Assembly: GCA_028280615.1 (NCBI GenBank)
Contig: JANQLK010000052.1
Coordinates: forward strand, 124,001-188,000
DNA length: 64,000 nucleotides
Direction of reading: 5' to 3'
Origin: Woeseiaceae bacterium
GTDB taxonomy: Bacteria; Pseudomonadota; Gammaproteobacteria; Steroidobacterales; Woeseiaceae
The notes beneath the pieces are model-generated. The model did no database searches and was not told the DNA's origin. It saw only the letters and a list, made by a program, of their open reading frames with translations. The position numbers were made by a program, and so were the translations under genes. Below are positions 17,528-24,721 of the stretch, one piece after another; within the stretch, counting starts at the first letter, position 1, and every line of letters begins with the position of its first letter.

Positions 17528-18958
17528 TCAGTTGGCCGGGGACTCGATCAGGAACAGCTCCTCCTGGATCGGAATCATGTAGCGCGGCCCCTCCGGAGTA
17601 ACCTGTGCGGTCTCCTCGAAACGTGCGTAGTAGGTCTTGCCGCCCCATTCGGGGATCGGCGTACTGACGTGAAACTCAATCGAGACCCACTCGTTCTCGG
17701 CGAGCGGGAAGCGCACCCGGTCGCCGTAGGCGAACGGGAAGTCCTGCGCGACGCGTGCGCCGATGTCATGGGCGACGTTGCCGACCGAGTGGCCGTAGAC
17801 GCCCATCTCGGGCTGGTTCGCGGTCGTGTCGTCGCCGGCCGTATCCGGGCCCGCGACGCGGTAGCCGCGAGCCTCGGCTTCCTCGTTGATCGACGCGTGG
17901 ATCTCGTGGCCGACATTGCCGACCTGCATGCGCTCGGCATAGACCTCGGCCATCTCCAGAGTGTCGCTCCAGGCCGAGGCGATCGATTCGGGCGTCACGG
18001 TCTCGCCGGGCGGCAGCACGTAGGCCGCGCGCTTGATGTCGACGGCGTAGCCCAGGTAACGCAGGCCGCCATCGATGCCGACGATGTCGCCCGGCTGTAG
18101 CGGCAGGTTCGGGTCGTGCACGGGCAGGTGTTCGCCCTCGCGAACGATGCGCACGGTGCCGTAACCCGTAAGGCCGAGCTCGAGCGCACGATCCTTGAGC
18201 CACCACGCGATATCGGCGCCGGTCGTCTCGCCGACCTCGACGTTGGCCGTGCTCAAGGCCTCCTGCTGCCAGCGTGCAGACCACTCCAGGAGCTGGGTGT
18301 ACAGTTCGGTCTCTTTCTTCGTGCGGGCCAGGCGGAAATCGCGCGTGACGAGCTCGGCCGATGCGAGCCGGCTCGCGTACTCGGGCCCGATCGTGTCGAC
18401 GAGGAAGTTGTGCAGGCCGACCGTCAGGCCGTCGGCCTCGGGCAGCGTGTGCGAGATGTTGATGCCGATCTTCTTCGGATCCTTGTCCTCGACGAGCTTT
18501 TTCAGATGCGGCGTCAGCCCGTCCTCGCTGTACCCGTAGTAAAGCGTTTCGTCGTACACCTGCGCGATGACCGAGTTGGCCGGCATGGCGTGCGAGCCGT
18601 AGTAGATCTTCTCGGGCGAGTCGCTGCCGTTGTCGTAGAAGATGAACGCCGCGCGCACGCCCGAAAAGCCGCCGCCGAGTTCGGTGTGCAGCGGCTCGTT
18701 GTTGTTCTCGCGGTCGAGCACGATCCACATGTCGAAGCCGTGATTGCGCATCGCGGGCAGCAGCGACGTCTCGAGCTTCTCGATGATCACGGCCTTTTGT
18801 ATCTCGAAGCGCTCCCTCGAGTCCGGGATGCCGTAGTCGGCGGCGGTCGGACGCGGCGGCTCGATGTCCGCACCGGCGTCGGCGGGCGGTGACGGCGGTG
18901 CGCAGGCCGCAAGCGCCAGGCCCGCGATCAGGATGAGAGAGTGTCGGTATGCGTTCAT
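17528..18958 (-). CDS. M24-family Xaa-Pro peptidase lipoprotein
   Basis: A 476-residue lipoprotein with the lipobox LAAC at Cys19. A creatinase-type N-terminal domain is followed by an M24 catalytic domain with the ligands in place: D296 (GIDGG), D307 (AVDIKR), a His in GHSVGNVAHD, E428 (SIEFH) and E448 (RFEET). Such enzymes split Xaa-Pro bonds with two divalent metals. The ATG at 18958 was preferred over one two codons upstream because GGGAG then has proper spacing. It sits 58 nt after the D-amino-acid dehydrogenase and 32 nt before ggt. Its membrane anchoring suggests trimming of prolyl or hydroxyprolyl peptides in the periplasm. Confidence 0.88.
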   Translation of the reverse strand: MNAYRHSLILIAGLALAACAPPSPPADAGADIEPPRPTAADYGIPDSRERFEIQKAVIIEKLETSLLPAMRNHGFDMWIVLDRENNNEPLHTELGGGFSGVRAAFIFYDNGSDSPEKIYYGSHAMPANSVIAQVYDETLYYGYSEDGLTPHLKKLVEDKDPKKIGINISHTLPEADGLTVGLHNFLVDTIGPEYASRLASAELVTRDFRLARTKKETELYTQLLEWSARWQQEALSTANVEVGETTGADIAWWLKDRALELGLTGYGTVRIVREGEHLPVHDPNLPLQPGDIVGIDGGLRYLGYAVDIKRAAYVLPPGETVTPESIASAWSDTLEMAEVYAERMQVGNVGHEIHASINEEAEARGYRVAGPDTAGDDTTANQPEMGVYGHSVGNVAHDIGARVAQDFPFAYGDRVRFPLAENEWVSIEFHVSTPIPEWGGKTYYARFEETAQVTPEGPRYMIPIQEELFLIESPAN

Positions 18959-19016
18959 GGTCATGCTCCCGCTCGCATTGTTGGTTTCGGAAAAGTATGG
19001 CACACGCCGCCGCGGC

Positions 19017-20270
19017 TCACTGGAAGCGGTCGACGCGGAACGGCGTGAGGTCGATATCCGACTCTCCCGTCGTCGCAAGCGACGCGACGACATCGGCCGT
19101 CACCCCGGCGAGCGTCAATCCGAGGTGCTGGTGGCCGAAGGCGAATATCAGCTTCGGGTCGTCGGGGCTCGAGCCGATGACGGGAAGATGGTCGGGCATG
19201 GACGGCCGGAAGCCCATCCACTCCGATCGGTCGTTCAGGTCCGAGTTCGGCAGGAGCTCGCTCAGGTGGCGGTTGAGCGTCTTCAGGCGAGCCGGACTCG
19301 GCGGCTGCTCGAGTCCGCCGAATTCGACGAAGCCCGTGATCCGTAGCCCGCCGTCGAGCGGTGTCATGATGGTCATGCGATCCAGGGACGCGACGGCGAC
19401 GTCGAACGCACCGCGCCAGCCGTTGGCCTGGACATGATAGCCGCGCTCGGTGTCGAGCGGCACGTCGAATCCGGCCTGGCGGGCGAGCTCTTTCGACCAC
19501 GCCCCGGCGCAAACGACGACGTGCGCGGCCTCGAGCTCGTTGTCTGCGAACAGAAGCCGGTAGCGGCCACGCCCGGATCGTTCGATCTGCCTGACCTCGT
19601 CTTGCACGAGCCGTCCGCCCGCACTGACGAAGGCCCCGAGCAGTCCGCGGCAGATCGCGAGCGGGTCGCCGACATGGCCCGAATCCCGCACGTTGATGGC
19701 GCCGATGTTCGGTGCGAGCTCGGGCGCAATCTCGCGGACCCTGTCGGTCTCGAGCCACACGGCGTCGATGCCATGCTCGAGCATCCTCGTGAGCTGCCGC
19801 TCGGCCGCTCGCCTGAGCGCGTCGTCTTCGACGAGAACCAGGTGGCCGCGGGCGTTGACTTGCTGCGGAACACCGGCGTCCTCGCACAGGCTTTCGAACG
19901 CCGGCAGCGCGCGACGCTGCAGCGACGTCAACGCCGCCGTGCCGCGCCGGTAAGCCGACGGCCGCGATGCCCACACGAACCGCGCCAGCCATGGCAGCGC
20001 CTCGAGCGCGTATGCAGGGCGTACGGAAAGCGGCCGGTTCTTCGCCAGCATCAGCCTCGGCGCGTTGAGTACGGTCTCGGGCGACGCGAGCGGGAACACC
20101 TGCTCGGTCGCGATGTGCCCCGCGTTGCCGAACGAACAGCCCATGCCGGGCTCGCCGCGCTCGACCAGCACGACGCCGGGAAGCGCTTGGGCGAGCCTGA
20201 AGGCGACGGCGAGCCCGATGATGCCGGCGCCGACAATGACCGTCGGCAGCTGCTCGTCGTTCGCGGTCAT
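19017..20270 (-). CDS. FAD-dependent D-amino-acid dehydrogenase, probably cis-4-hydroxy-D-proline dehydrogenase
   Basis: A 417-residue DadA-like flavoprotein. The Rossmann motif VIVGAGIIGLAVAF near the N-terminus binds FAD, followed by the DAO-type fold and the C-terminal FGHQHLGLTLA segment. It lies 41 nt downstream of 4-hydroxyproline epimerase. In known trans-4-hydroxyproline pathways the enzyme at this position oxidises cis-4-hydroxy-D-proline to 1-pyrroline-4-hydroxy-2-carboxylate. A general D-amino-acid dehydrogenase is the alternative. The start is the ATG at 20270; the open frame further upstream overlaps the epimerase gene and is not needed. No signal peptide, so cytoplasmic. Confidence 0.85.
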   Translation of the reverse strand: MTANDEQLPTVIVGAGIIGLAVAFRLAQALPGVVLVERGEPGMGCSFGNAGHIATEQVFPLASPETVLNAPRLMLAKNRPLSVRPAYALEALPWLARFVWASRPSAYRRGTAALTSLQRRALPAFESLCEDAGVPQQVNARGHLVLVEDDALRRAAERQLTRMLEHGIDAVWLETDRVREIAPELAPNIGAINVRDSGHVGDPLAICRGLLGAFVSAGGRLVQDEVRQIERSGRGRYRLLFADNELEAAHVVVCAGAWSKELARQAGFDVPLDTERGYHVQANGWRGAFDVAVASLDRMTIMTPLDGGLRITGFVEFGGLEQPPSPARLKTLNRHLSELLPNSDLNDRSEWMGFRPSMPDHLPVIGSSPDDPKLIFAFGHQHLGLTLAGVTADVVASLATTGESDIDLTPFRVDRFQ

Positions 20271-20311
20271 TTCAAACGGTCCGCCCGTGCCCGGCAGCGC
20301 AGTCGCAGGCG

Positions 20312-21268
20312 TCAGTCGGCCAGACCGTAGCGGAACGGGTCGGCCGCGTCGATCAGGAGCGTCGATTCCGCAGTAACGTAGGCGCTGCCCGTGATCACGG
20401 GCCGGATACCGTCGCCCGACGTGTCGGCCACGGCTTCGAAGACACTGCCCGTAATGCTCTCCTGCCGCCACGTGTCCCCGGGCCTGATCTTGCCGTCGGC
20501 AACGAGGCAGGCGAGCTTGGCGCTCGTGCCGGTACCGCAGGGCGAACGGTCGTAGGCCCGGCCCGGGCACAATACGAAGTTTCGGCTGTCGGCCTTGGCG
20601 GCATCGCTCGGCGGGCCGAACAGTTCGATGTGATCGATGAGCGCGTCCCCTGCGCCGCGTATGCCGGCGGCCTCGAGCGCATTGCGCACGGCCCAGGTGT
20701 AGTCGATCAGCTCGTCGACGTTTGCGAGTTCGAGTGTTTGTCCATGGTCGGAGACCAGGTAGAACCAGTTCCCGCCCCAGGCGACGTCGCCCGTGACCTT
20801 GCCGACTCCCGGTACGTCGACCGTCACGGCCTGCCTGTGCCGGTAGCTCTCGACGTTGCCGACGCTGACGCGGTTCCTGTCGTGCAACGCCACCGTGATC
20901 GTTCCTGGCGGCGTCTCGATCGTATGCGTGCCGATGTCGAGCTTGCCCAGGTGCGCGAGTGTGACGGCGAGGCCGATCGAGCCATGGCCGCACATGCCGA
21001 GATATGAGACGTTGTTGAAAAATATGACGCCGGCAGCGTTTTCTTTGTCGACAGGTTCGGCGAGCAGCGCGCCGACGAGCACGTCCGAGCCGCGTGGTTC
21101 GTTGACGATCGCCGAGCGCAGGTGATCGTAGTGCTCGCGCATGACCTCGAGCCGCTCGGCCATCGAGCCCGTGCCGAGATCCGGTCCGTGAGCGACCACG
21201 ACCCGTGTCGGTTCACCACCCGTATGCGAATCGACGACGCGAATCGAAGCTTCAAAATCGGTAGCCAG
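20312..21268 (-). CDS. 4-hydroxyproline 2-epimerase (proline racemase family), apparent CTG start
   Basis: A 318-residue proline-racemase-family enzyme with both catalytic cysteines: C93 in GMCGHGSIG and C244 in [11 protein letters not shown]. The N-terminal signature [12 protein letters not shown] lies upstream of any ATG or GTG that would preserve it; the first GTG (21199) would cut that motif off. A CTG at 21268, preceded by GGAGA with six bases between and an in-frame stop just upstream, gives a normal 318 residues. The Cys/Cys pair fits 4-hydroxyproline epimerase or proline racemase; the adjacent D-amino-acid dehydrogenase plus distant DapA-like and aldehyde dehydrogenase genes favour the former. 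First gene of its operon. Confidence 0.87.
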   Translation of the reverse strand: MATDFEASIRVVDSHTGGEPTRVVVAHGPDLGTGSMAERLEVMREHYDHLRSAIVNEPRGSDVLVGALLAEPVDKENAAGVIFFNNVSYLGMCGHGSIGLAVTLAHLGKLDIGTHTIETPPGTITVALHDRNRVSVGNVESYRHRQAVTVDVPGVGKVTGDVAWGGNWFYLVSDHGQTLELANVDELIDYTWAVRNALEAAGIRGAGDALIDHIELFGPPSDAAKADSRNFVLCPGRAYDRSPCGTGTSAKLACLVADGKIRPGDTWRQESITGSVFEAVADTSGDGIRPVITGSAYVTAESTLLIDAADPFRYGLAD

Positions 21269-21300
21269 GGCGAGTCTCCGCTAGGGTTGGACGAACGGAA

Positions 21301-21316
21301 AAAATATATTATATAT
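21301..21316 (+). promoter_or_regulatory. AT-only shared site 2, between divergent units
   Basis: Reads AAAATATATTATATAT and contains the exact core ATATATTATATA at 21304-21315. It lies 33 bp upstream of the CTG start of the epimerase operon and 36 bp before the ATG of the M24 gene, so it can control both. On the plus strand TTGGAC (21287-21292) lies 17 bp before TATATA (21310-21315), so the site may overlap a sigma-70 -10 box. Confidence 0.65.
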
Positions 21317-21351
21317 CATAGTCGCGACGCGGAAGAGCCGGGAGCTTTGAC

Positions 21352-22569
21352 ATGACTGAAGGTGTCGGAACATCGAATATGCAGGCGGAGCTTGAACGGC
21401 TCGGCGCGCTTCACTCATCGATGCCGCCCTTGCCCGACGAGGAGTATGACGGCCGTGTGGCGCGTGCCGCAATGCTTATGCACGAGCACGACCTCGCGGC
21501 CGTCTACCTCAGCGCGAGTAGCAGCCTGCGCTACTTCACCGGCGTCAAGTGGTCGGCCACCGAGCGTCTGGTCGGCGCGGTGATGACGCCTGACGGCGCC
21601 GTTCGCTACGTCCTGCCCTCGTTCGAGGCGGGCACGTTCGAGGCCAACATGCGCGGCGCTGGCGAGCTGCACCTCTGGCAGGAACACGAATCGCCGTTCG
21701 ACCTGGTCATCGAGGTCCTCGCGGAAGCCGGCGCCGCGGGCGGCAGAATCGGTATCGATGAGGCGACGCCGTTTCATCACTTCGGGGAACTCCGGGAAGC
21801 GGGCAGGGGCTATGAGTTCGTCGACGCGCGGCCCGTAACGGCCGGGTGCAGGACGCGGAAGTCGGCGCGCGAGATAGAGCTGATCCAGGCCGCGATGGAC
21901 AAAACGCTCGAAGTCCACAAAAGCGCCGCGGCCGCGCTCGCGCCGGGCGTGACCAGCGCCGCGATGATCGACTTCATCGATCGGGCACACAGGACGATCG
22001 GCTCGGACCGCGGTTCGACTTTCTGCGCCGTGCAGTTCGGCGAGGCGACCGCCTACCCGCACGGCATTCCGGGCGTGCAGACGCTGGCGGAAGACGACAT
22101 CGTGCTGATCGACACGGGCTGCCAGATGCACGGCTACCACTCGGACATCACGCGAACCTACGTGCTCGGCGAGCCGACCGACAGGCACCGGACCGTCTGG
22201 GAAGCCGAGAAAGCCGCGCAGGCCAGAGCCTTCGAGACGGCGAAGCCGGGGGTTCGTTGCGGCGACGTCGACATCGCCGCGAGGAGCTACCTCGAGTCGT
22301 TGGGCTACGGGCCGGACTACGCGGTGCCGGGCCTTCCGCACCGCACCGGGCACGGCATCGGCCTCGACATCCACGAGTGGCCGTACCTCGTGCGCAGCGA
22401 CGACACGCCGCTCGCGAAGGGCATGTGTTTCAGCAACGAACCCATGCTCTGCCTGTACGGCGAATTCGGCGTGCGCCTCGAGGACCACTTCTACATGGAC
22501 GACGACGGGGCGAGGTGGTTTACCCAACCCAGCCATTCGATCGACGACCCCTTCGGCCTCAACGCCTGA
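21352..22569 (+). CDS. Cytoplasmic M24-family Xaa-Pro dipeptidase/aminopeptidase
   Basis: A 405-residue M24 peptidase without a signal peptide. The creatinase-type N-domain (residues about 35-165) precedes the catalytic domain with all expected ligands: D254 (LIDTG), D265 (SDITRT), H334 (TGHGIG), E363 (SNEP) and E377 (RLEDHF). GGGAG is 7 nt before the ATG. It would split Xaa-Pro or Xaa-hydroxyproline dipeptides after uptake. It is divergent from the 4-hydroxyproline epimerase operon, shares its intergenic control site, and is followed 37 nt later by a second proline-racemase homologue, so a role in proline/hydroxyproline release is well supported by context. Confidence 0.9.
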   Translation: MTEGVGTSNMQAELERLGALHSSMPPLPDEEYDGRVARAAMLMHEHDLAAVYLSASSSLRYFTGVKWSATERLVGAVMTPDGAVRYVLPSFEAGTFEANMRGAGELHLWQEHESPFDLVIEVLAEAGAAGGRIGIDEATPFHHFGELREAGRGYEFVDARPVTAGCRTRKSAREIELIQAAMDKTLEVHKSAAAALAPGVTSAAMIDFIDRAHRTIGSDRGSTFCAVQFGEATAYPHGIPGVQTLAEDDIVLIDTGCQMHGYHSDITRTYVLGEPTDRHRTVWEAEKAAQARAFETAKPGVRCGDVDIAARSYLESLGYGPDYAVPGLPHRTGHGIGLDIHEWPYLVRSDDTPLAKGMCFSNEPMLCLYGEFGVRLEDHFYMDDDGARWFTQPSHSIDDPFGLNA

Positions 22570-22606
22570 TCGTCCGGTATCGGGCAGGAATCCTTAAGAG
22601 ACCAGC

Positions 22607-23644
22607 ATGCGCGATTTTACCCAGGGCTCGATAGAGATCATCGGCTGCCACGCCGAAGGCGAGGTCGGCGACGTCATCGTGGCGGGCGTGTCCCCGCCGC
22701 CCGGCGACACGCTCTGGGAGCAGTCGCGCTGGATCGCCGAGGACAACCGGCTGCGCAACTTCGTCTTGAACGAACCGCGCGGCGGCGTGTTCCGGCACGT
22801 CAACCTGCTCGTGCCGGCCGTTGCCGAAGACGCTGCCATGGGTTTCATCGTCATGGAACCCGAAGACACGCCGCCGATGTCCGGATCGAACTCGATCTGC
22901 GTGTCCACGGTATTGCTTGAGACGGGCATCGTTCCGATGCAGGAGCCTCAGACACGTTTCGTCATCGAGGCGCCGGGCGGAACCGTGGACGTCGTTGCGG
23001 ACTGCAAGGACGGCAAGGCCCAACGGATAACCGTACGCAACATCGCCTCGTTCGCGGACCGGCTGGATGCCCGTCTCGATGTCGAAGGCATCGGTACGAT
23101 CGAGGTCGATACGGCCTACGGCGGAGATTCCTTCGTCATCGTCCGGGCGGCCGAGCTCGGCTTCGCGGTCACACCCGACGAGGCGCGCGACCTCTGTGAG
23201 GTGGGCAGGAAGATCCGTGAGGCGGCGGAACAGCAGCTCGGCTTTTCTCACCCCACGCTGCCGGAGATGGACTACATTTCGTTCTGCATGTTCGCGTTGC
23301 CCGTCGTCGAGGAAGACGGCATCAACACGAGCAGGAACGCCGTCATCGTCCGGCCCGGCAAGGTCGACCGTTCTCCGACGGGCACGGGGCTTTCGGCGCG
23401 TATGGCCGTCATGCACGCGCGCGGTCTGATGAAGCCCGGCGACAGGCTGCGGACGCGCTCGATCATCGGCTCTGAGTTCATCGGCAGCATCGACCGCGAA
23501 GTCCAGGTGGGCTCGAAGACGGGCATTCGTCCGACCGTGTCGGGCCGCGCCTGGATCACGGGCCGCAAGTTCATGAGCCTCGACCCCGGCGACCCATGGC
23601 CGGAGGGCTACCGGCTCAGTGACACCTGGCCGAGGATGGACTAG
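22607..23644 (+). CDS. Proline-racemase-family protein with Ser/Thr in place of both catalytic Cys
   Basis: A 345-residue member of the proline racemase/hydroxyproline epimerase family. The first catalytic position reads PMSGSNSIC (S92 instead of Cys) and the second [12 protein letters not shown] (T258 instead of Cys). Cys/Cys or Ser/Cys pairs are known for epimerases and Cys/Thr for trans-3-hydroxy-L-proline dehydratase; the Ser/Thr pair here matches none of these. The usual DSHTGGEP motif is replaced by [11 protein letters not shown]. It follows the cytoplasmic M24 peptidase and is convergent with GntR A. A dehydratase- or isomerase-like reaction on an imino acid is possible, but the substrate is not known. 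Confidence 0.82.
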   Translation: MRDFTQGSIEIIGCHAEGEVGDVIVAGVSPPPGDTLWEQSRWIAEDNRLRNFVLNEPRGGVFRHVNLLVPAVAEDAAMGFIVMEPEDTPPMSGSNSICVSTVLLETGIVPMQEPQTRFVIEAPGGTVDVVADCKDGKAQRITVRNIASFADRLDARLDVEGIGTIEVDTAYGGDSFVIVRAAELGFAVTPDEARDLCEVGRKIREAAEQQLGFSHPTLPEMDYISFCMFALPVVEEDGINTSRNAVIVRPGKVDRSPTGTGLSARMAVMHARGLMKPGDRLRTRSIIGSEFIGSIDREVQVGSKTGIRPTVSGRAWITGRKFMSLDPGDPWPEGYRLSDTWPRMD

Positions 23645-23663
23645 TAACTCGGGCCACCAGCCG

Positions 23664-24320
23664 CTACCGGGCGAGCTCCTCGATGAGATCCTCCTCCACG
23701 CCAACCGTATGCTTGTGCATCAGCGCCTTGGCGGCGCGCTTGTCGCGCTTGCGGCACAGCTCGATCAGTTCCAGGTGCTCGGCTTCGGCGCGGGCAATGT
23801 GGTCGGCGTTGAGAAGCTGCAGCCTGATATAGCGATCGCAGTTGGCGTGCAGCTTCGCGAGGATTTTCATCGTTTCGGGCCGGTTCGCCGGGGCGTAAAG
23901 CGCGGAATGGAACTCCCAGTTGTACTCGGTCCAGTGATCGATCTCGCGCCGGTTGTCGAGTGCGGCATCGAAGCGGCCGAGAATTTGCTCGGCTTTGGCG
24001 AGATCGTCGTCGGTGATTCTGTCCATTGCCTGGCCGATCAGGTCGGTTTCGATGATTCGCCTGAGGTGTATCCACTCGAGTGCCTTGTCGAGCGTGAGTT
24101 CGGTGGCGATTGCGCCCCGGCGAGCCTTGAGCTCGACGAGGCCCTCGGCCTCGAGCTGCCGAAGGGCCTCGCGGACCGGGATGATGCTCGTGCCAAAGGA
24201 CTTGGCGATGGCGTCCTGCCGGAGTGGTTCGCCCCCGGCGATTTCCCGGTTCAGGATCTGTTCGCGGATTTCAGCCGCGACGGACTGCGCAATGGTTAGA
24301 GGTCGTTTCGGATGCGGCAT
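23664..24320 (-). CDS. GntR-family transcriptional regulator, FCD subgroup (regulator A)
   Basis: A 218-residue regulator. Residues about 10-75 form a winged helix-turn-helix (GGEPLRQDAIAKSFGTSIIPVREALRQLEAEG in shorter blocks), and the rest is an all-helical FCD ligand-binding domain. FCD regulators often sense organic or amino acids and bind short palindromes. The ATG at 24320 has GGGGAGGA five bases upstream; the frame extends to 24401 without support. AT-only site 3 lies about 170 bp upstream, between this gene and TonB receptor A, so autoregulation and control of the six-site regulon are plausible but inferred from position only. Confidence 0.9.
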   Translation of the reverse strand: MPHPKRPLTIAQSVAAEIREQILNREIAGGEPLRQDAIAKSFGTSIIPVREALRQLEAEGLVELKARRGAIATELTLDKALEWIHLRRIIETDLIGQAMDRITDDDLAKAEQILGRFDAALDNRREIDHWTEYNWEFHSALYAPANRPETMKILAKLHANCDRYIRLQLLNADHIARAEAEHLELIELCRKRDKRAAKALMHKHTVGVEEDLIEELAR

Positions 24321-24471
24321 ATTCCTCCCCGGGGCGCCGCCAAGCCAGCCGCGGCGCCGATTGGGCAGCCCGACTGTAGCAGGACCGGGCCCGCGCGGCA
24401 CGGACTACTGCCGCCGCCGGGCATATCGGCACATACCCGCGTCGATATTCTCAAGCGGAATTATTTACGTA

Positions 24472-24500
24472 GTGACATAGAACGAATTATATATTATATA
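24472..24500 (+). promoter_or_regulatory. Candidate sigma-70 promoter for TonB receptor A
   Basis: GTGACA (24472-24477), one base from the -35 consensus, is separated by 17 bp from TATATA (24495-24500). The -10 lies inside shared AT-only site 3, in the same register as the candidate promoter at site 2. A protein bound to the palindrome would block this promoter. Confidence 0.4.
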
Positions 24501-24501
24501 T
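24486..24501 (+). promoter_or_regulatory. AT-only shared site 3, next to GntR A and TonB receptor A
   Basis: Reads ATTATATATTATATAT with the exact core ATATATTATATA at 24489-24500 and the odd palindrome ATATAT-T-ATATAT at 24489-24501. Its place beside the regulator gene makes GntR A the first candidate to bind the whole set. Confidence 0.65.
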
Positions 24502-24721
24502 TCATATTAGGTGCTTGGAAGACGATCCGTACGTTCGTCCACGGGAGAGAGTCGGACGGATGACGGTACGTGTCGGTACGCCCGCCGCATAGGAAGCGGG
24601 CGATCGGCCACAAGCTGGACAAAGGATCGGACGCCGGCACCTGGACGCCTTTAGGAGAACGCGCGAGTCGCGCGCAAAAACTGAAATAGTGCGACCTGGA
24701 AACAGGGGGAGGTAAGACAAG

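Larger units (their letters stand above)
24321..24721. other. GntR A / TonB receptor A divergent intergenic region
   Basis: This 401-base gap holds AT-only site 3 near its middle, a candidate promoter for the receptor, and a long 5' leader. A GC-rich hairpin (CGCGC-GAGTC-GCGCG) lies at 24660-24674 in that leader, without a U tract. A strong ribosome site, GGGGGAGG, stands 9 nt before the receptor ATG. No coding frame is supported. Confidence 0.6.

Noticed and set aside
20271-20993. N-terminal extension of the D-amino-acid dehydrogenase frame
   Set aside because: The added residues are Arg-rich shadow of the epimerase gene; the FAD motif begins right after the ATG at 20270.
24660-24674. GC hairpin in the leader of TonB receptor A as a terminator or riboswitch
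   Set aside because: Only five base pairs, no U tract and no conserved aptamer seen; kept only as a note in the intergenic entry.
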